Positions 1-7,816 of a DNA stretch of 64,000 nt are shown here, piece after piece. Position 1 is the first letter of the stretch. Each line of letters starts with the position of its first letter. The translations under genes were made by a program, and so were the position numbers. The stretch spans positions 62,001 through 126,000 of the forward strand of contig NZ_JABURL010000015.1 of assembly GCF_014762705.1 (NCBI RefSeq), written 5' to 3'. The notes beneath the pieces are model-generated. The model was not told where the DNA came from, did no database searches, and was given only the letters and a program-made list of their open reading frames with translations. The DNA is from Cyclobacterium sp. GTDB taxonomy: Bacteria; Bacteroidota; Bacteroidia; Cytophagales; Cyclobacteriaceae.

Positions 1-151
1 CTGGCCGAACCCAGGGTTTCGTAAAATTGGCAGGTATGGTACCTTCACAGGCCAATTGGGCAAAACCCGTTCCTATGGCGCTAAACCAAATGCCCAAAGT
101 GATAAGAATTCCCCAAATTGGAAATTCCTTTTGCTGTTTAATTACTCTCAA
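1..151 (-). CDS. Partial hypothetical membrane protein (N-terminus only)
   Basis: The minus strand is open from a TTG at 151-149 through the window edge (50 codons seen). A purine-rich AGGAGG stretch lies about four bases before the TTG and could be a ribosome-binding site; no ATG is present between the preceding in-frame stop and this point. The visible part starts with basic and polar residues (RVIKQQKEFP) followed by one strongly hydrophobic segment (WGILITLGIWFSAIG), so an N-terminal membrane anchor or first transmembrane helix is likely. The rest of the protein lies outside the window and I do not recognise the family. The reading frame itself is fairly convincing because the hydrophobic block and codon choice resemble neighbouring genes, but the start codon is uncertain. 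Confidence 0.4.
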   Translation of the reverse strand, partial: MRVIKQQKEFPIWGILITLGIWFSAIGTGFAQLACEGTIPANFTKPWVRP

Positions 152-432
152 AGCTCCTCCTGTTTTAAAAATAAAAATAATTGAAAAGCGTTTTTGATGC
201 TGTTAAATACAAATTTATATATTTAAAAATTGTATTCCAAATAGTAATGAAAAAAATTATAAGCCAAACGACTGAAAATCAATGTGCATTCGCCTACAGT
301 CATGCCAGGGCTTGAACAAGGAGTACCGGATTTTGAGCCAGGTATTGAGGTAGCTTAGTTAAGGCAAGCCTGATCGATAGAGACAGTAAAAAATCGCTCG
401 GGATTGGCCGTTGGTTTAGGCGTGAATGGATA

Positions 433-2016
433 CTAGCGGCTTTTCTGTCTTTCCTCCAGCCAGGGCTTTACCATTAGAAACTGTTTCCATTTGGCATAAG
501 CGGTGATGTCATGAATTTTTTGTACGGCTTCAAAAATTGCCTTTGCCTTGTCAAAATCTCCCTTAATATAAGCATCCAGGGCATAAGGAAGGGATGCCAA
601 AGCCCTTTGCAATTTTAACTCCTCCTCAATCTCTGCTTCTTCATGTCGCTGCAGGCTGAAATTCACACTGTCCTTGCTCACCTTTACACTTTGCATTCCT
701 ATTGGAGATTTCAAAACCAATCCCTCCAAATCGGTACAACGGCTGAGTGCGACATATACCTGCCCTGCTTCAAAGGACCTGCCTATGTCTACGATACATT
801 TGTCAAATGTCAGGCCCTGGCTCTTGTGTACCGTAATGGCCCAGGCAAGTTTTAAGGGAAATTGAGTGAACTTCCCGATTACCTCGGAGTCCACTCTCTC
901 TTCCTTTTCATTGTAGCGGAAATCAACATTTTCCCAAACCTCTCTCTCTACCTCATAAAAAGCACCGTTGTTTCCTTCAACCGTGATTTTATTGGTTTCC
1001 AACTCCACTACTTTTCCTATCATGCCATTGTAATAATTCTTTTCGGTATTGTTGCGCATAAAAATCACCTGAGCACCCACTTTCAAGGTAAGGTCAATGG
1101 GATCAAAAGGGGCCATGGAAGGAGGGAAATCATCTTCAATGCTGGCCTTATAATCTTTGGAAGGAGTCTGTAATAATTCCAGTTTCTGTTGGTTGATTTG
1201 TAATATGGAATGATTGTGGGTTCCCAACAAAATATAACCGCGATCTAAAAGGTCAAAATGATAGGCTTTTGCCCTTTCATTTAGAAAACGAATGTCCTCA
1301 TAGGTATGCCGGCTTTCCCTGATCCTGTTCAAAAGATCTTTGAAGGTGCCATCTTTTTGCCTGTAAATTTTTTGGAGGGCAATATGGTAAGGATTGAGTT
1401 GCCTGAAAGCGTAAGAACTAAAAAAAAACCGGGTTTCATAGTGATTGGAAAGGATGGACCAGTCCCCGTCCCGGACCACCGGTGGTAGCTGAAAAGGGTC
1501 CCCAATCAATATTAGCTGAACTCCTCCAAAAGGCAGGTGCATTTTTTTACGAAATACCCGAAGTATCTTATCAAGGATATCCAATATTTCTACCCTAACC
1601 ATGGAAATTTCATCGATCACCAGAATATCCAGGCTTCTGATCACTCTCCTTCTGCTTGCAGAATACTTGAAGGTATCAAAAATAGATTCCCTGGTTCCCT
1701 TAGCTTTGGGCTGCAATCTTGGATCACCTGGCAAAAATAACTGTCGGGGATTAATTTGGAAAAAACTATGGATGGTCTTCCCCCTCGCATTTATCGCCGC
1801 CACTCCTGTAGGGGCAACAACGGCCATGTTTTTTGTGGCATTTAATTTCCTTAAGGTATGCAAAAAGGTGGTTTTCCCTGTTCCTGCCCTGCCGGTAAGA
1901 AAAAGCGATTTTTGGGTGTGCAAGGCAATTTCCAAAGCCTGAATGAATGGCTCATTGGCCATGTCCAAACCCTTGGATTCAAACTCTTGCCTGAAAAATG
2001 ACTTTAAAAAATTCAT
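433..2016 (-). CDS. PIF1/RecD-like ATP-dependent DNA helicase
   Basis: A 527-residue superfamily 1B helicase, expected to unwind DNA 5'-3' using ATP in the cytoplasm. Walker A GRAGTGKT lies at about residues 42-49, followed by the PIF1-type VVAPTGVAAINA motif, the Walker B DEIS at about 135-138, and near residue 400 the conserved AITVHKSQGLTFDKC and YVALSRC motifs of the second RecA-like lobe. The ATG at 2016 (MNFLKSFFRQ) is preferred. An upstream frame opening at 2112 would begin before a promoter-like box at 2094-2101 and adds a low-quality N-terminus. The protein stands alone and is divergent from the phosphatase-fold gene at 2136. The C-terminal ~70 residues (EEAEIEEELKLQRALASL onward) are charged and probably form a small accessory helical domain. 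Function as a PIF1-type helicase is secure; the cellular role (replication, recombination or telomere-like stalled-fork processing) is not visible. Confidence 0.88.
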   Translation of the reverse strand: MNFLKSFFRQEFESKGLDMANEPFIQALEIALHTQKSLFLTGRAGTGKTTFLHTLRKLNATKNMAVVAPTGVAAINARGKTIHSFFQINPRQLFLPGDPRLQPKAKGTRESIFDTFKYSASRRRVIRSLDILVIDEISMVRVEILDILDKILRVFRKKMHLPFGGVQLILIGDPFQLPPVVRDGDWSILSNHYETRFFFSSYAFRQLNPYHIALQKIYRQKDGTFKDLLNRIRESRHTYEDIRFLNERAKAYHFDLLDRGYILLGTHNHSILQINQQKLELLQTPSKDYKASIEDDFPPSMAPFDPIDLTLKVGAQVIFMRNNTEKNYYNGMIGKVVELETNKITVEGNNGAFYEVEREVWENVDFRYNEKEERVDSEVIGKFTQFPLKLAWAITVHKSQGLTFDKCIVDIGRSFEAGQVYVALSRCTDLEGLVLKSPIGMQSVKVSKDSVNFSLQRHEEAEIEEELKLQRALASLPYALDAYIKGDFDKAKAIFEAVQKIHDITAYAKWKQFLMVKPWLEERQKSR

Positions 2017-2093
2017 GATTACCTTAATTTTGTTGATTTCCCGGATAAAATTATAAATTAATCTGCTGCTTTCGCATATATTGTAGATTATTA

Positions 2094-2101
2094 CAAAATT
2101 A
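2094..2101 (-). promoter_or_regulatory. Candidate Bacteroidota -7 box for the helicase gene
   Basis: On the minus strand the sequence is TAATTTTG, a match to the Bacteroidota housekeeping consensus TAnnTTTG. Transcription would start roughly 70 bases before the ATG at 2016. No clear -33 TTTG is visible, so this is a sequence match only. Confidence 0.3.
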
Positions 2102-2135
2102 AGTGCCTTCACAACCGATTAAATAAACTATCACA

Positions 2136-3215
2136 ATGGAAACGGCTCTTAACATTGCCAGAATTACCCTAAGCACTGTTTGTATTTTGGCTGTAATCGC
2201 TTCCAAAATTAAATTGGGAGACTGGTGGATAAGGATATTTGATTTTCCCAGGATTCAACTATTAATTTTGGCTTTTATCGCCATGATCCTGTTTTTTATA
2301 CCTCCATTAAATTTTCATGCCTGGAATCTGGCACTTTTCGCCTCGGTCATTTTTAGCTTTTTTTTCCAGGCAAAAAAAATATATCCCTATACCATTTTTG
2401 CCAAAAAAGAAGTCAAACGCTTTCGGGGAACGGACAAGGAAAATGGAATTGCAATGCTGGTAAGCAATGTTTTGACACCTAACCGACAAGTAAATAAATT
2501 AATCGATTTGGTACAGACTTACCAGCCAAATCTTGTTTTGACCCTTGAATCCGACAAATGGTGGGAAAAACAATTGGAAACACTTGAAAAAGACTTCCCT
2601 CATCAGGTGAAAATTCCTCTGGACAACCTTTACGGCATGCACCTGTATTCTAACCTGCCCCTGGAAAACACCAAGGTCCATTATTTGGTAAAAGATGATA
2701 TCCCTTCCATTCATTCAGAAGTGGTCCTGCCTTCCGGAAAAAAAGTCCAGATACATTGTGTACATCCAGAGCCACCCAGTCCAACAGAAAGTGATACTTC
2801 TGTGCCCAGAGATGCGGAGCTACTCATCGTGGGAAAAAATGTAAAAGAGGCAGACCTACCGGTATTGGTATTCGGAGACCTGAATGATGTGGCCTGGTCC
2901 AGGACCACGCGTTTGTTTCAAAAAATCAGCGGTCTGCTCGACCCCAGAAAAGGTAGAGGCTTTTACAATACCTTTCATGCCGACCACAATCTGCTTCGCT
3001 GGCCCCTGGACCATATATTCCACTCCAAACACTTTCAGCTTAAAAAAATCAAACGCCTCCCTTCCATCTCCTCCGATCATTTTCCCATTTTTATCCACCT
3101 GATCCTTAATCCTGGAAATGGTCAGGAAGACCAAAAGGAGAAATTGGATCAAGACGAAAAAGACTGGACCAAAGAAACCATTGCAGATGCCAATCCCAAT
3201 ATTCTCACCATCTGA
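2136..3215 (+). CDS. Membrane-anchored endonuclease/exonuclease/phosphatase family protein
   Basis: A 359-residue protein with two or three N-terminal hydrophobic helices (about residues 5-25, 38-56 and 62-78) followed by an EEP-fold (DNase I-like) domain. Expected metal and catalytic residues can be placed: SN111, E138 in TLESD, H210 in CVHPEPP, GDLND at 247-251, DHIF at 292-295 and SSDHFP at 312-317. The fold hydrolyses phosphodiester bonds; with this membrane arrangement the domain probably faces the periplasm, as in the widespread YafD-like group, and the substrate is unknown. The last ~25 residues are highly charged (Glu/Lys/Asp). Its TGA ends at 3215 and the stop of the convergent gene begins at 3216, so there is no intergenic base between them. 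It diverges from the helicase gene with about 120 bases between. Confidence 0.8.
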   Translation: METALNIARITLSTVCILAVIASKIKLGDWWIRIFDFPRIQLLILAFIAMILFFIPPLNFHAWNLALFASVIFSFFFQAKKIYPYTIFAKKEVKRFRGTDKENGIAMLVSNVLTPNRQVNKLIDLVQTYQPNLVLTLESDKWWEKQLETLEKDFPHQVKIPLDNLYGMHLYSNLPLENTKVHYLVKDDIPSIHSEVVLPSGKKVQIHCVHPEPPSPTESDTSVPRDAELLIVGKNVKEADLPVLVFGDLNDVAWSRTTRLFQKISGLLDPRKGRGFYNTFHADHNLLRWPLDHIFHSKHFQLKKIKRLPSISSDHFPIFIHLILNPGNGQEDQKEKLDQDEKDWTKETIADANPNILTI

Positions 3216-4139
3216 TCAATCAAAGGGAATAAATTGTCTCAGGTAGTTTCTTGAGGTCAGTATGGCCATCCGTACATCTTCTTCGGATTTTTCAAATGCC
3301 TTATCCTCCACCTCTATGCAACAAGGGCCCCTATAGCCTACGTCGGTAAGTGCTGCAAAAAACCTGCCCCAGGGCACATCTCCCAGTCCGGGGATTTTGG
3401 GGGAATGATACTCCAAAGGATTCGCAAGAATGCCTACTCTATTGAGTTTCTCCTGGTATACTTTGACATCCTTCAGGTGTATGTGGTGTAAGCGATCTTT
3501 GAATTCATAAAGGGGCAGGACAGGATCCATCTGCATCCAGACCAAATGCGAAGGATCATAGTTTAATCCAAAATTAGGGTCCGGAATAAGGTCGAACATT
3601 TTTTCCCATACCGCAGGGGAGATGGCCAGGTTTTTTCCTCCAGGCCACTCATCATTGGTAAAAAACATGGGGCAATTTTCTATGCCCATTTTTACCCCTC
3701 TTTTGGATGCGTAGGCCACAATTTCCGGAAATCTTTCCGCAAATATTTTTAAATTATCATCGATATTCAAAGAGGGATTCCTCCCTATAAACGTGTTTAC
3801 AACAGGAATAGCCAATTTTTCAGCAGCATCAATCACTGCCTTGATATGCGTAATCGCGGCTTGTGCTTTTTTATCATCTGGCTCCATAGGATTGGGGTAA
3901 TAGCCCAATCCTGACACAAAAACTCCCTTTTCCCTTTGGTAATTCCTGATATGCCGGACCGTGTCGTCGTCCAGAGATCCCACATCGATATGGCTCACTC
4001 CGGCATAGCGTCTTTCGGCTTTTCCTTTGGGCCAACACATGATCTCCACACAGGAAAACTGCTCTTTTGAGGCAAAATCTATGACTTCTTCGAAACTATT
4101 TTCTGGTAAAATGGCACTTACAAAACCTAATTTTAGCAT
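3216..4139 (-). CDS. Sugar phosphate isomerase/epimerase (xylose isomerase-like TIM barrel)
   Basis: A 307-residue AP-endonuclease-2/xylose-isomerase-like TIM barrel. The metal-binding positions typical of the family are visible: E in MGIENCPM, D and H in NYDPSHLVW, H in HIHLKD, and E in CCIEVED near the end. No signal peptide is present, so it is cytoplasmic. Members isomerise or epimerise sugars, inositols or hydroxypyruvate; the substrate cannot be read from sequence. It is the last gene of a three-gene minus-strand run (GlcG-like, aminotransferase, this gene); the gap from the aminotransferase is 12 bases, so co-transcription is likely. The ATG at 4139 is the natural start because the barrel begins immediately (LKLGFVSAIL). 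Confidence 0.82.
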   Translation of the reverse strand: MLKLGFVSAILPENSFEEVIDFASKEQFSCVEIMCWPKGKAERRYAGVSHIDVGSLDDDTVRHIRNYQREKGVFVSGLGYYPNPMEPDDKKAQAAITHIKAVIDAAEKLAIPVVNTFIGRNPSLNIDDNLKIFAERFPEIVAYASKRGVKMGIENCPMFFTNDEWPGGKNLAISPAVWEKMFDLIPDPNFGLNYDPSHLVWMQMDPVLPLYEFKDRLHHIHLKDVKVYQEKLNRVGILANPLEYHSPKIPGLGDVPWGRFFAALTDVGYRGPCCIEVEDKAFEKSEEDVRMAILTSRNYLRQFIPFD

Positions 4140-4151
4140 AATTAAAATCTT

Positions 4152-5306
4152 TTAAAGTTTAGAAAGGATCGCCCCTGCTTTATCCAGAATGTCATCATCC
4201 TTTGCAAAACAAAACCTTAATAATTTATCATCTTTCTTGTTCTTATAAAATACTGATACGGGTACTGAAGCGACTTTACATTCTTTTGTAAGCCTGATAG
4301 CCAGGTCATAATCGTACTCTTCTGTGATGTTGCGGTAGGAAACGACCTGGAAAAAACTTCCTTTGGAGGGGCTAAAGGTAAAACGTGAGGATTTCAATGC
4401 CTCATTGAAGCGGTCTCTCTTGTTTTGATAAAACTCACCCAAATGCTGGTAATGCTCCGGAAATTTCAAAAAATCAGCCAGGGCATACTGCATGGGGGTT
4501 ACCGTACTGAAGGTAATGTATTGATGGATTCTTCTGAATTCCCTGGAAAGTGCCTTTGGTGCCAGGCAATAACCAATTTTCCATCCCGTGGTATGGTACG
4601 TTTTGCCCACTGATCCACAAACAAAGGTCCGCTCCTGCAAAACCGGATGAGTCATCATGGAATGGTGTCTTTCCCCGTCAAAAACAATATGTTCATACAC
4701 CTCATCGCTGATGATATATATATCCGTATTTTCTACCAGATTGGCCAGGGAATCAAGATCTGTCTTGTTGAAAACAGTGCCCACCGGATTATGGGGCGTA
4801 TTGATCATAATCGCTTTGGTTTTATCCGTTATTTTGGCTTTAACTGCATCCCAGTCTATCTTAAAATCAGGAGCTTCCAGGGTAACATATACGGGAATTC
4901 CCCCATTCAGGTCTATAGCTGGCACATAACTGTCATAGGCAGGTTCCAAAACGATTACTTCATCCCCCGGATAGACCACTGCCGTTACGGCACAAAAAAT
5001 CGCTTCGGTAGCCCCCGAAGTAATGGTCACCTCAGCCTCAGGGTCATAATCGATTCCATAAACCTGACTGGTTTTTTCGGCAAGGCTTTCTCTAAACGCA
5101 GGAACCCCGCTCATAGGGGCATATTGGTTATATCCGTTTTTTACATAATGATTCACCAACTCAGTCAATTTTGGTGAACAATCAAAGCTCGGAAATCCCT
5201 GGGATAAATTGTAAGCCCCTTCATCACTAGCCAGTTTGGACATAACGGTGAAAATAGTGGTTCCAACGTAGGGGAGTTTAGAAGGTAATTTTTTTTCTTT
5301 TTGCAT
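4152..5306 (-). CDS. PLP-dependent aminotransferase, methionine/kynurenine aminotransferase type
   Basis: A 384-residue class I/II fold-type I aminotransferase. The substrate-binding start (YNLSQGFPSF), the glycine-rich SGATEAIF motif, the NTPHNPVGTVF loop, the ISDEVYEHIVF aspartate that contacts the PLP ring nitrogen, and the Schiff-base lysine in GSVGKTYHTTGWKIGY are all present, with the C-terminal LRFCFAK arginine. This arrangement is closest to YbdL-type methionine aminotransferases and KAT-like enzymes, which transaminate methionine or aromatic amino acids with 2-oxo acids; this specificity is inferred from overall motif style. Start at ATG 5306; an in-frame TTG two codons earlier is less likely. 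It sits between the GlcG-like gene and the isomerase in one transcription unit. Confidence 0.85.
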   Translation of the reverse strand: MQKEKKLPSKLPYVGTTIFTVMSKLASDEGAYNLSQGFPSFDCSPKLTELVNHYVKNGYNQYAPMSGVPAFRESLAEKTSQVYGIDYDPEAEVTITSGATEAIFCAVTAVVYPGDEVIVLEPAYDSYVPAIDLNGGIPVYVTLEAPDFKIDWDAVKAKITDKTKAIMINTPHNPVGTVFNKTDLDSLANLVENTDIYIISDEVYEHIVFDGERHHSMMTHPVLQERTFVCGSVGKTYHTTGWKIGYCLAPKALSREFRRIHQYITFSTVTPMQYALADFLKFPEHYQHLGEFYQNKRDRFNEALKSSRFTFSPSKGSFFQVVSYRNITEEYDYDLAIRLTKECKVASVPVSVFYKNKKDDKLLRFCFAKDDDILDKAGAILSKL

Positions 5307-5356
5307 AAACAAAAAACAGCTTATACGGGCTATTTTATCCTTTCTTTCAATAAAAT

Positions 5357-5827
5357 TTATTCAAATGCGGCCAATCCTGCTGCAGCGATGATGCCATCCT
5401 GGGCGGAGGTTACACCACTGACCCCTATGGATCCAATCACATGATCGCCGGATTTGATGGGAAGCCCTCCTTCCACTGCTGCCACACCCTCCAGGCTCAT
5501 GATGTGTACATTCCCCGCCTGTACGCCATCCTGAAAGACCTTTGTGGGGCGTTTAAATTTCAATGCCGTTGATGCTTTCTGTATGCCCACATCTACGCTT
5601 CCAATCTGGGTCCCGTCCATCCGGCGAAGAGCAATCAGGTGGCCTCCGGCATCCAGTACTGCTATGACCACATTCCAATTGTCCTGTTTGGCTCTGGCCT
5701 CTGCAGCATCGGAAATTCTTTGGGCATCCTCCAGCGTCAACAGCCGGGTCATCTCCTGACCCATAAGAGGAAATTGCATGGTTCCTATCAGGGCAAATAT
5801 TAAGGTGGATAAAATAAATTTTTTCAT
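5357..5827 (-). CDS. Exported GlcG/HbpS family protein (DUF336)
   Basis: A 156-residue protein with a clear N-terminal signal peptide (KKFILSTLIFALIGTMQFPLMGQ) followed by a full GlcG/HbpS domain. Typical features are the LTLEDAQRISDAAEARA helix, VVIAVLDAGGHLIALRRMDG strand pair, and the C-terminal GGLPI...GVSGVTSAQDG loop. The family includes haem-binding HbpS and GlcG of glycolate operons; many members are periplasmic. Binding of haem or a small organic ligand is possible but not shown. It appears to be the first gene of the run leading into the aminotransferase and isomerase (50 bases to the next gene). The ATG at 5827 fits the signal peptide. Confidence 0.8.
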   Translation of the reverse strand: MKKFILSTLIFALIGTMQFPLMGQEMTRLLTLEDAQRISDAAEARAKQDNWNVVIAVLDAGGHLIALRRMDGTQIGSVDVGIQKASTALKFKRPTKVFQDGVQAGNVHIMSLEGVAAVEGGLPIKSGDHVIGSIGVSGVTSAQDGIIAAAGLAAFE

Positions 5828-5890
5828 TTTTCAGTGGTTTTAACGGTTTAGCCTTCAATATAAAGAAATAATAGGTATTCTTAAATTTTT

Positions 5891-5898
5891 TATCTTTG
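5891..5898 (+). promoter_or_regulatory. Candidate -7 box upstream of yjbQ
   Basis: TATCTTTG matches TAnnTTTG exactly. It lies in a short AT-rich stretch (about 5850-5900) and would give a leader of about 20 bases before the ATG at 5926. This argues against an upstream TTG start within the box itself. Confidence 0.4.
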
Positions 5899-5925
5899 AG
5901 AAACCACCAAAAGCAGCTATTAACG

Positions 5926-6348
5926 ATGAAAATATTTCAAAAAGAAATGGTTTTGCCCCCCTTCGAAAGAGGTTTTCACCTGATCACAGAACAAATTGTG
6001 GATAACTTCCCCAAATTAAGAAATATAGAGTCAGGAATGCTACAAGTCTGGATCAAACATACTTCTGCCGGGTTGACCATCAATGAGAATGCCGACCCTA
6101 CAGTCAGGAAGGATTTTGAAACCTTTGTAAATGACCTTGTTCCGGAAGATTATTCACATTTTATCCACACTTATGAAGGTCCTGATGACATGCCTGCACA
6201 CCTAAAATCAAGTATTTTCGGTTCATCGGTTCAAATCCCTGTAACCGGTGGAAAACTTAATTTGGGCACCTGGCAGGGAATTTATCTGGGTGAATTCCGA
6301 AACCATGGCGGTCGCAGAAAACTGGTGCTAACCACCTGGGGAGAATAG
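5926..6348 (+). CDS. YjbQ family protein (UPF0047, secondary thiamine-phosphate synthase-like)
   Basis: A 140-residue single-domain protein of the YjbQ/UPF0047 family. Conserved signatures are TSAGLTINENADPTV, the HTYEGPDDMPAHLKSS block with the histidine cluster, and the C-terminal GTWQGIYLGEFRNHGGRR. The family is described as having weak thiamine-phosphate synthase activity and a metal-bound histidine site; the physiological role remains unclear. Length is normal. The ATG at 5926 follows the promoter-like box at 5891-5898. Three TTATNCACA sequences (positions 5997, 6150 and 6161) fall inside the gene; two of them coincide with codons for the conserved DYSHFIHTY motif. Confidence 0.85.
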   Translation: MKIFQKEMVLPPFERGFHLITEQIVDNFPKLRNIESGMLQVWIKHTSAGLTINENADPTVRKDFETFVNDLVPEDYSHFIHTYEGPDDMPAHLKSSIFGSSVQIPVTGGKLNLGTWQGIYLGEFRNHGGRRKLVLTTWGE

Positions 6349-6417
6349 AATGCGTTAACATATAAAAATAGCCGGTTTAAACAGCTTTAGAGGGAGTTAT
6401 CCACAGGTTTTTCCACA
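5997..6417. other. Cluster of DnaA-box sequences
   Basis: Four exact TTATNCACA boxes and one near match lie within 421 bases: TGTGGATAA at 5997-6005 (reverse), TTATTCACA at 6150-6158, TTATCCACA at 6161-6169, TTATCCACA at 6397-6405 and TTTTCCACA at 6409-6417. The last four share one orientation and form two head-to-tail pairs spaced 11 and 12 bases start to start. The second pair lies in the 90-base gap between the convergent yjbQ and dgt genes. I noticed no other exact box when reading the rest of the window. Possible roles are a DnaA titration or regulatory site or part of a replication origin; none is proven. Confidence 0.5.
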
Positions 6418-6438
6418 GAGGAATTTATCCGGGGTCTT

Positions 6439-7767
6439 CTAATGACCTGGTAGGGCAATCCCTTTGACCCTTCGGTATAGGGACAGGGCATATTTGTCTG
6501 TCATTCCGGAAATAAAATCCAATAGCTCCCTGACGATGACGTTTGCAGCATGCTTTTCACTCAGCCTTGAAGAGGAAGGCAACAGTCTGAGGATGCTTCT
6601 GTGGTGACCCGAAAATTTATCCTTCTGGAAATGATGGGCATAGAGTGCTCCGGCGAATGTTTCCAAAAGTCCTTCCAATACCTGATAACCTGCGGCCTCT
6701 TTTTCCAGTACCGGTTGGGAGCGGTAAATCTGCTTTACAGAAAGGCTGGTAATAGCTGTAAGTGCCTTGGAAGACGGAATAATATCGGTGAGGGCCTGGT
6801 CAAAATCTCCGGTTAATAATTGCGGTTCCAGGTCCTCAAAAACCAATGTTGTCTCCTGAATCAGTTGGTTGATGGCCATGGCCCGCATAATGGCCAGTTT
6901 CTGCCTGTTGCTGCCGTACTTTTCCAATTTTTCAGGGTCAAATTTATCACCGATAATGCTGGCCAAAAGGGAAATGGTTTCCTCCTGAGAAACCAATCCA
7001 AGGGTGCAACCATCTTCCAGATCTATGATGCTGTAACAAATATCGTCTGCTGCCTCCACCAGGAAAGCAAGTGGGTGCCTAAGCCAGCTGTCCCCGGCAA
7101 GTTGGGAAATGCCCATCTTTTCTGCCAATTGTGCATAATCCTCCAAATTGCTGGTAAAAAACCCAAATTTCTTTTGGCTGCGCCGATTTTGGCCTCTGGA
7201 TTTTGCCCAGGATGGTCTGGGGTATTTGGTAAATGCAGCCAGCGTTGGGGCAGAGATAAAAATACCGTTTTTTTTGTCGACCAACATGCGAAAACCCTGC
7301 GCATTTCCCTCGAAATGGGTCAGGTCTTCCCATTCCTTCTCATCGCACTGATCCCTCCACAATTGCCCCTGCGCATGAAACCTGAAAAAATCTGAAATGG
7401 CTTCCTCTCCGGCATGGCCAAAAGGGGGATTGCCGATATCATGGGCCAAAGCTGCTGCCGCAACTATCCCTCCTATATCAAATGGTTGCAATTCTTTGGC
7501 TGCCAACTCAGGGTATTTTTCCAGCAGAAACTTCCCCGCCGATTTTCCCAATGAACGGCCTACACTGGAAACTTCCAGGCTATGCGTCAGCCGCGTGTGG
7601 ACAAAATCATCTTCGGGCAAAGGGAAAACCTGTGTTTTGTCCTGCAAGTTTCGAAAGGGTGCCGAAAAAATAATGCGGTCATAATCTTTTTCAAATTGGC
7701 TCCGTTGTTTGTCAGCATCAGCCGATTGTAAGCCTTCGGGCAATAGTAATTTTTCCCAGTTCATCAT
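6439..7767 (-). CDS. dgt: Deoxyguanosinetriphosphate triphosphohydrolase (dGTPase)
   Basis: A 442-residue HD-domain enzyme that hydrolyses dGTP to deoxyguanosine and triphosphate, tuning dNTP pools in the cytoplasm. The metal-binding histidine and the HD pair are visible: RLTHSLEVSSVGRSLG, then ALAHDIGNPPFGHAGEEA, and a later conserved aspartate in AADDICYSIIDLEDG. The N-terminal RSQFEKDYDRIIFSAPFR motif is typical of Dgt and related dNTP triphosphohydrolases. Length fits the Dgt subgroup. Two adjacent ATG codons (7767 and 7764) are both possible starts. It stands alone on the minus strand, convergent with yjbQ; the separating gap contains two DnaA-like boxes. Exact dNTP preference within the family cannot be read from sequence. 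Confidence 0.88.
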   Translation of the reverse strand: MMNWEKLLLPEGLQSADADKQRSQFEKDYDRIIFSAPFRNLQDKTQVFPLPEDDFVHTRLTHSLEVSSVGRSLGKSAGKFLLEKYPELAAKELQPFDIGGIVAAAALAHDIGNPPFGHAGEEAISDFFRFHAQGQLWRDQCDEKEWEDLTHFEGNAQGFRMLVDKKNGIFISAPTLAAFTKYPRPSWAKSRGQNRRSQKKFGFFTSNLEDYAQLAEKMGISQLAGDSWLRHPLAFLVEAADDICYSIIDLEDGCTLGLVSQEETISLLASIIGDKFDPEKLEKYGSNRQKLAIMRAMAINQLIQETTLVFEDLEPQLLTGDFDQALTDIIPSSKALTAITSLSVKQIYRSQPVLEKEAAGYQVLEGLLETFAGALYAHHFQKDKFSGHHRSILRLLPSSSRLSEKHAANVIVRELLDFISGMTDKYALSLYRRVKGIALPGH

Positions 7768-7816
7768 TTGGTGTCAAAAGTACAAAGTGAAGGGCTGGGG
7801 AAAAAGAATTTCCAGC

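Noticed and set aside
247-315. 22-codon plus-strand frame in the first intergenic region
   Set aside because: Too short, no signal or motif, no conserved context.
4647-5177. 176-codon plus-strand frame
   Set aside because: It lies fully antisense to the conserved aminotransferase gene and its product has no family motif.
5850-6438. Full replication origin claim
   Set aside because: DnaA boxes are present, but the genes converge and no dnaA, dnaN or gidA-type neighbour is seen, so only a DnaA-binding cluster is reported.
6820-7395. 191-codon plus-strand frame
   Set aside because: Antisense to dgt, whose motifs are complete; a shadow frame.
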